NCBI GenBank assembly: GCA_040218145.1
Contig: JAVJQK010000035.1
Location: 1-64,000, forward strand
Source: Sandaracinaceae bacterium
Lineage (GTDB): Bacteria; Myxococcota_A; Polyangia; Polyangiales; Sandaracinaceae
Length of the DNA: 64,000 nucleotides
Direction: 5' to 3'
Of this stretch, positions 62,273 through 64,000 are shown in pieces. The translations under genes and the position numbers were made by a program. Below the pieces are notes generated by a model. The model made no database searches. It was not told the origin of the DNA and worked only from the letters and a program-made list of their open reading frames with translations. Position 1 is the first letter of the stretch. Each line of letters begins with the position of its first letter.

Positions 62273-64000
62273 TCAGACGGGGTGGATGTGCAGGGTCAGC
62301 GGGTGGCCCTCGACCTCCGCGTCGACGCGCTCCCCCTGGCCCTCGCCGCTGCGGTCGAAGGAGACGGCCAGGACCTGGTCGCGCACGTAGGCCGCGTGCT
62401 CGCCGAGGGCCGTCGCCAGCTCCTCGTCCGCCGTCTCCCAGCGCAGCTCGATCCGCGCCTCGAACGGGAGATCCATGTCCTTGCGCGCGCGCTGCACGCG
62501 GTTGACGACCTCGCGGGCCAGGCCGGTGCGCTTGAGCGCGTCGGTCACGCGCGTGTCGAGCACGACGACGCGCCCCTTGAAGCTCGCGGCCGCGAAGTCC
62601 TCCTTCGCCTCGAGCCGGATCTCGATCTCGTCGGGGCCCAGCTCGATGGGGCCGTCCGAGAGCTCGAGGCCGATCTTGCCGTCCTGCTCCATCTGCTCGT
62701 AGAGCGCGCCGCCGTCCGCGCCCTGCAGCGCCTTCTTGATGAGCGGGACGCGCTTGCCGTGCTTGGGGCCGCAGACCCGGAAGTTCGGCAGGAGCGAGAA
62801 CTCGACGTACTTCTGGGGCTCGTCCGTGAAGCTGAGCTCCTGGATGTTGAGCTCGTCGGTGATCGCGTCGGCGAAGCGCTCGAGGGTGTCCCGCTCGTCG
62901 TCGTCCGCGACCACCACGATGGCCTCCGCGAGCGGCTGGCGGACCTTGAGCTTGTGCGCCGCGCGGACCCGCTGGCCGAGGGTCACGACGTTGCGCGCCG
63001 CCTCCATCTGCGCGCGGAGCGCGTCGTCCTGACGCGCGTCGTCCGGCTCGGGGAAGGCGTCGAGGTGCACCGACTCCGGGCAGCCGTCGATGCCCTTGCG
63101 CGCGAGGTTCTGGTAGAGCGCCTCGGCCAGGTACGGCGTGAAGGGCGCGAGCACCTTCGAGAGCTCGACCAGCACCTCGTAGAGGGTGGCGAAGGCGGCG
63201 TCCTTGTCCTGCGACTCGCCCTTGGCCCAGAAGCGCGCCCGGCTGCGGCGCACGTACCAGTTGCTCAGGCTGTCGACGAACTCGCCCAGCCGCCGCGCGG
63301 ACGGGTGGGTGCGGTAGGCGTCCATCTCGGCCCGCACCTCGCGGACCGTCGCGTCGAGCTCCGCCAGGATCCAGCGGTCCATGTCGGTCCGCGCCGCGAG
63401 CGGCGGGCGCGACGAGCGCGGGTTCCACTCGTCGATGTTCGCGTAGGTGACGAAGAAGGAGTAGCAGTTCCAGATCTTGAGCAGGAAGTCCTTGATGGCG
63501 TCGTTCGCGCCGCCGTCGAACCACTTGGCGCTCTGGCCCGGGAGCGACTGCGCGTAGAGCGACCAGCGCACGGCGTCGGCGCCGAACTTCTGGAACATCT
63601 CGTCCGGGGGCGAGTAGTTCTTCAGCTGCTTGCTCAGCTTCAGCCCGTCCGCGGCCGTCAACAACCCCAGCACCGTGCAGTTGCGATACGGGTGCGGCAG
63701 CCCCTCGTCCTCGAAGAGCAGCGTGCTGATCATGATCAGCGAGTAGAACCAGCCGCGCGTCTGATCGAGCGCCTCGGTGATGAAGTCCGCCGGGAACTCC
63801 GCCTCGAAGCGCTCCCTGTTCTGATGCGGGTAGCCGTGCTGCGCGAAGGGCATGCAGCCCGAGTCGAACCAGCAGTCGATGACGTCGCCGACCCGGCGGT
63901 AGACGCCCGGCTCGCCCTCGAGCTGGTAGGTCACCTCGTCGATCCACGGCTTGTGGACGCGGAGATCCTCCCGCAGCGACGGGTCCTCCTCCTTGGCCGC
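62273..64000 (-). CDS. ileS: Isoleucyl-tRNA synthetase, C-terminal part (gene runs off the window)
   Basis: The last 575 codons; the open frame continues to base 64000 with no start, so the 5' end is outside. The visible part covers the end of the editing/catalytic insertion ([12 protein letters not shown]), the catalytic helices [20 protein letters not shown] and [20 protein letters not shown], a KMSKS-like loop KLSKQLKNY, the anticodon-binding helices and a long C-terminal tail. The WFDSG/QTRGWF style and the tail are typical of eukaryote-like IleS2, which is often mupirocin-insensitive; that property cannot be verified here. Note KLSKQ in place of KMSKR. folD follows 10 nt later. Confidence 0.95.
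   Translation of the reverse strand, partial: AAKEEDPSLREDLRVHKPWIDEVTYQLEGEPGVYRRVGDVIDCWFDSGCMPFAQHGYPHQNRERFEAEFPADFITEALDQTRGWFYSLIMISTLLFEDEGLPHPYRNCTVLGLLTAADGLKLSKQLKNYSPPDEMFQKFGADAVRWSLYAQSLPGQSAKWFDGGANDAIKDFLLKIWNCYSFFVTYANIDEWNPRSSRPPLAARTDMDRWILAELDATVREVRAEMDAYRTHPSARRLGEFVDSLSNWYVRRSRARFWAKGESQDKDAAFATLYEVLVELSKVLAPFTPYLAEALYQNLARKGIDGCPESVHLDAFPEPDDARQDDALRAQMEAARNVVTLGQRVRAAHKLKVRQPLAEAIVVVADDDERDTLERFADAITDELNIQELSFTDEPQKYVEFSLLPNFRVCGPKHGKRVPLIKKALQGADGGALYEQMEQDGKIGLELSDGPIELGPDEIEIRLEAKEDFAAASFKGRVVVLDTRVTDALKRTGLAREVVNRVQRARKDMDLPFEARIELRWETADEELATALGEHAAYVRDQVLAVSFDRSGEGQGERVDAEVEGHPLTLHIHPV

Overview
This 64 kb window is very GC-rich and densely coding. It looks like chromosomal DNA from a member of the Myxococcota (Polyangia; the Sandaracinus/Sorangium side is my best guess). 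The pointers are two Hanks-type serine/threonine kinases, many lipoproteins with Asp/Gly-rich 'DAG/DGG' linkers, MopE-like and Stig1-like surface proteins, a DUF4388-DnaJ protein, and a eukaryote-like IleS. The assignment is inferred from content; no 16S rRNA or other marker is present. I see no tRNA, rRNA or CRISPR array.

Layout. 0-2 kb: an IS630-type transposase with an interrupted 5' end, then about 0.9 kb of gene-free hairpins and direct repeats. 2-9 kb: a glycosyltransferase/methyltransferase pair, a TPR protein with a TFIIB-like C-terminal segment, a DUF4388-J-domain protein, and a CobA-HemD fusion with a small lipoprotein. 9-12.6 kb: clpS-clpA-aat, a compact N-degron module. 12.6-15.7 kb: a calcium-repeat/VWA lipoprotein and an AI-2E family permease. 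15.8-22.2 kb (minus): pheA-hisC-aroA-cmk-rpsA. 22.2-31.3 kb (minus): two small lipoproteins, a TPR protein, mutS and two large beta-propeller-like lipoproteins. 31.4-38.5 kb (minus): a kinase with a PEGA-like C-terminus, then glyQ-glyS followed by a shortened pyruvate-phosphate-dikinase-like protein. 38.5-44.5 kb (minus): scpA-scpB, both hugely enlarged by in-frame low-complexity repeats. 44.6-52.2 kb: secreted or lipoprotein genes of unknown function, a coiled-coil membrane protein, a Stig1-like lipoprotein, a PrxQ/Bcp peroxiredoxin and an SDR lacking its catalytic Tyr. 52.4-58.9 kb: a MopE-like lipoprotein, a metallophosphatase, a Rieske protein, methionine aminopeptidase, a second kinase and a 56-residue protein. 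59.3-64 kb: parA-parB, a small secreted protein, folD and the 3' part of ileS.

How the parts fit. Most genes are core housekeeping (translation, aromatic amino acids, mismatch repair, segregation, proteolysis) interleaved with lineage-specific envelope proteins. The most unusual item is the condensin pair: recognisable ScpA (kleisin) and ScpB (kite) cores carry roughly 1,080 and 470 residues of Ala/Ser/Glu/Pro or Asp/Glu-rich repeats. A second theme is regulatory. Several promoters can be read directly as TTGnCn-N17-TAnnnn, and several lie 6-8 nt upstream of a start codon with no ribosome binding site, suggesting frequent leaderless mRNAs.
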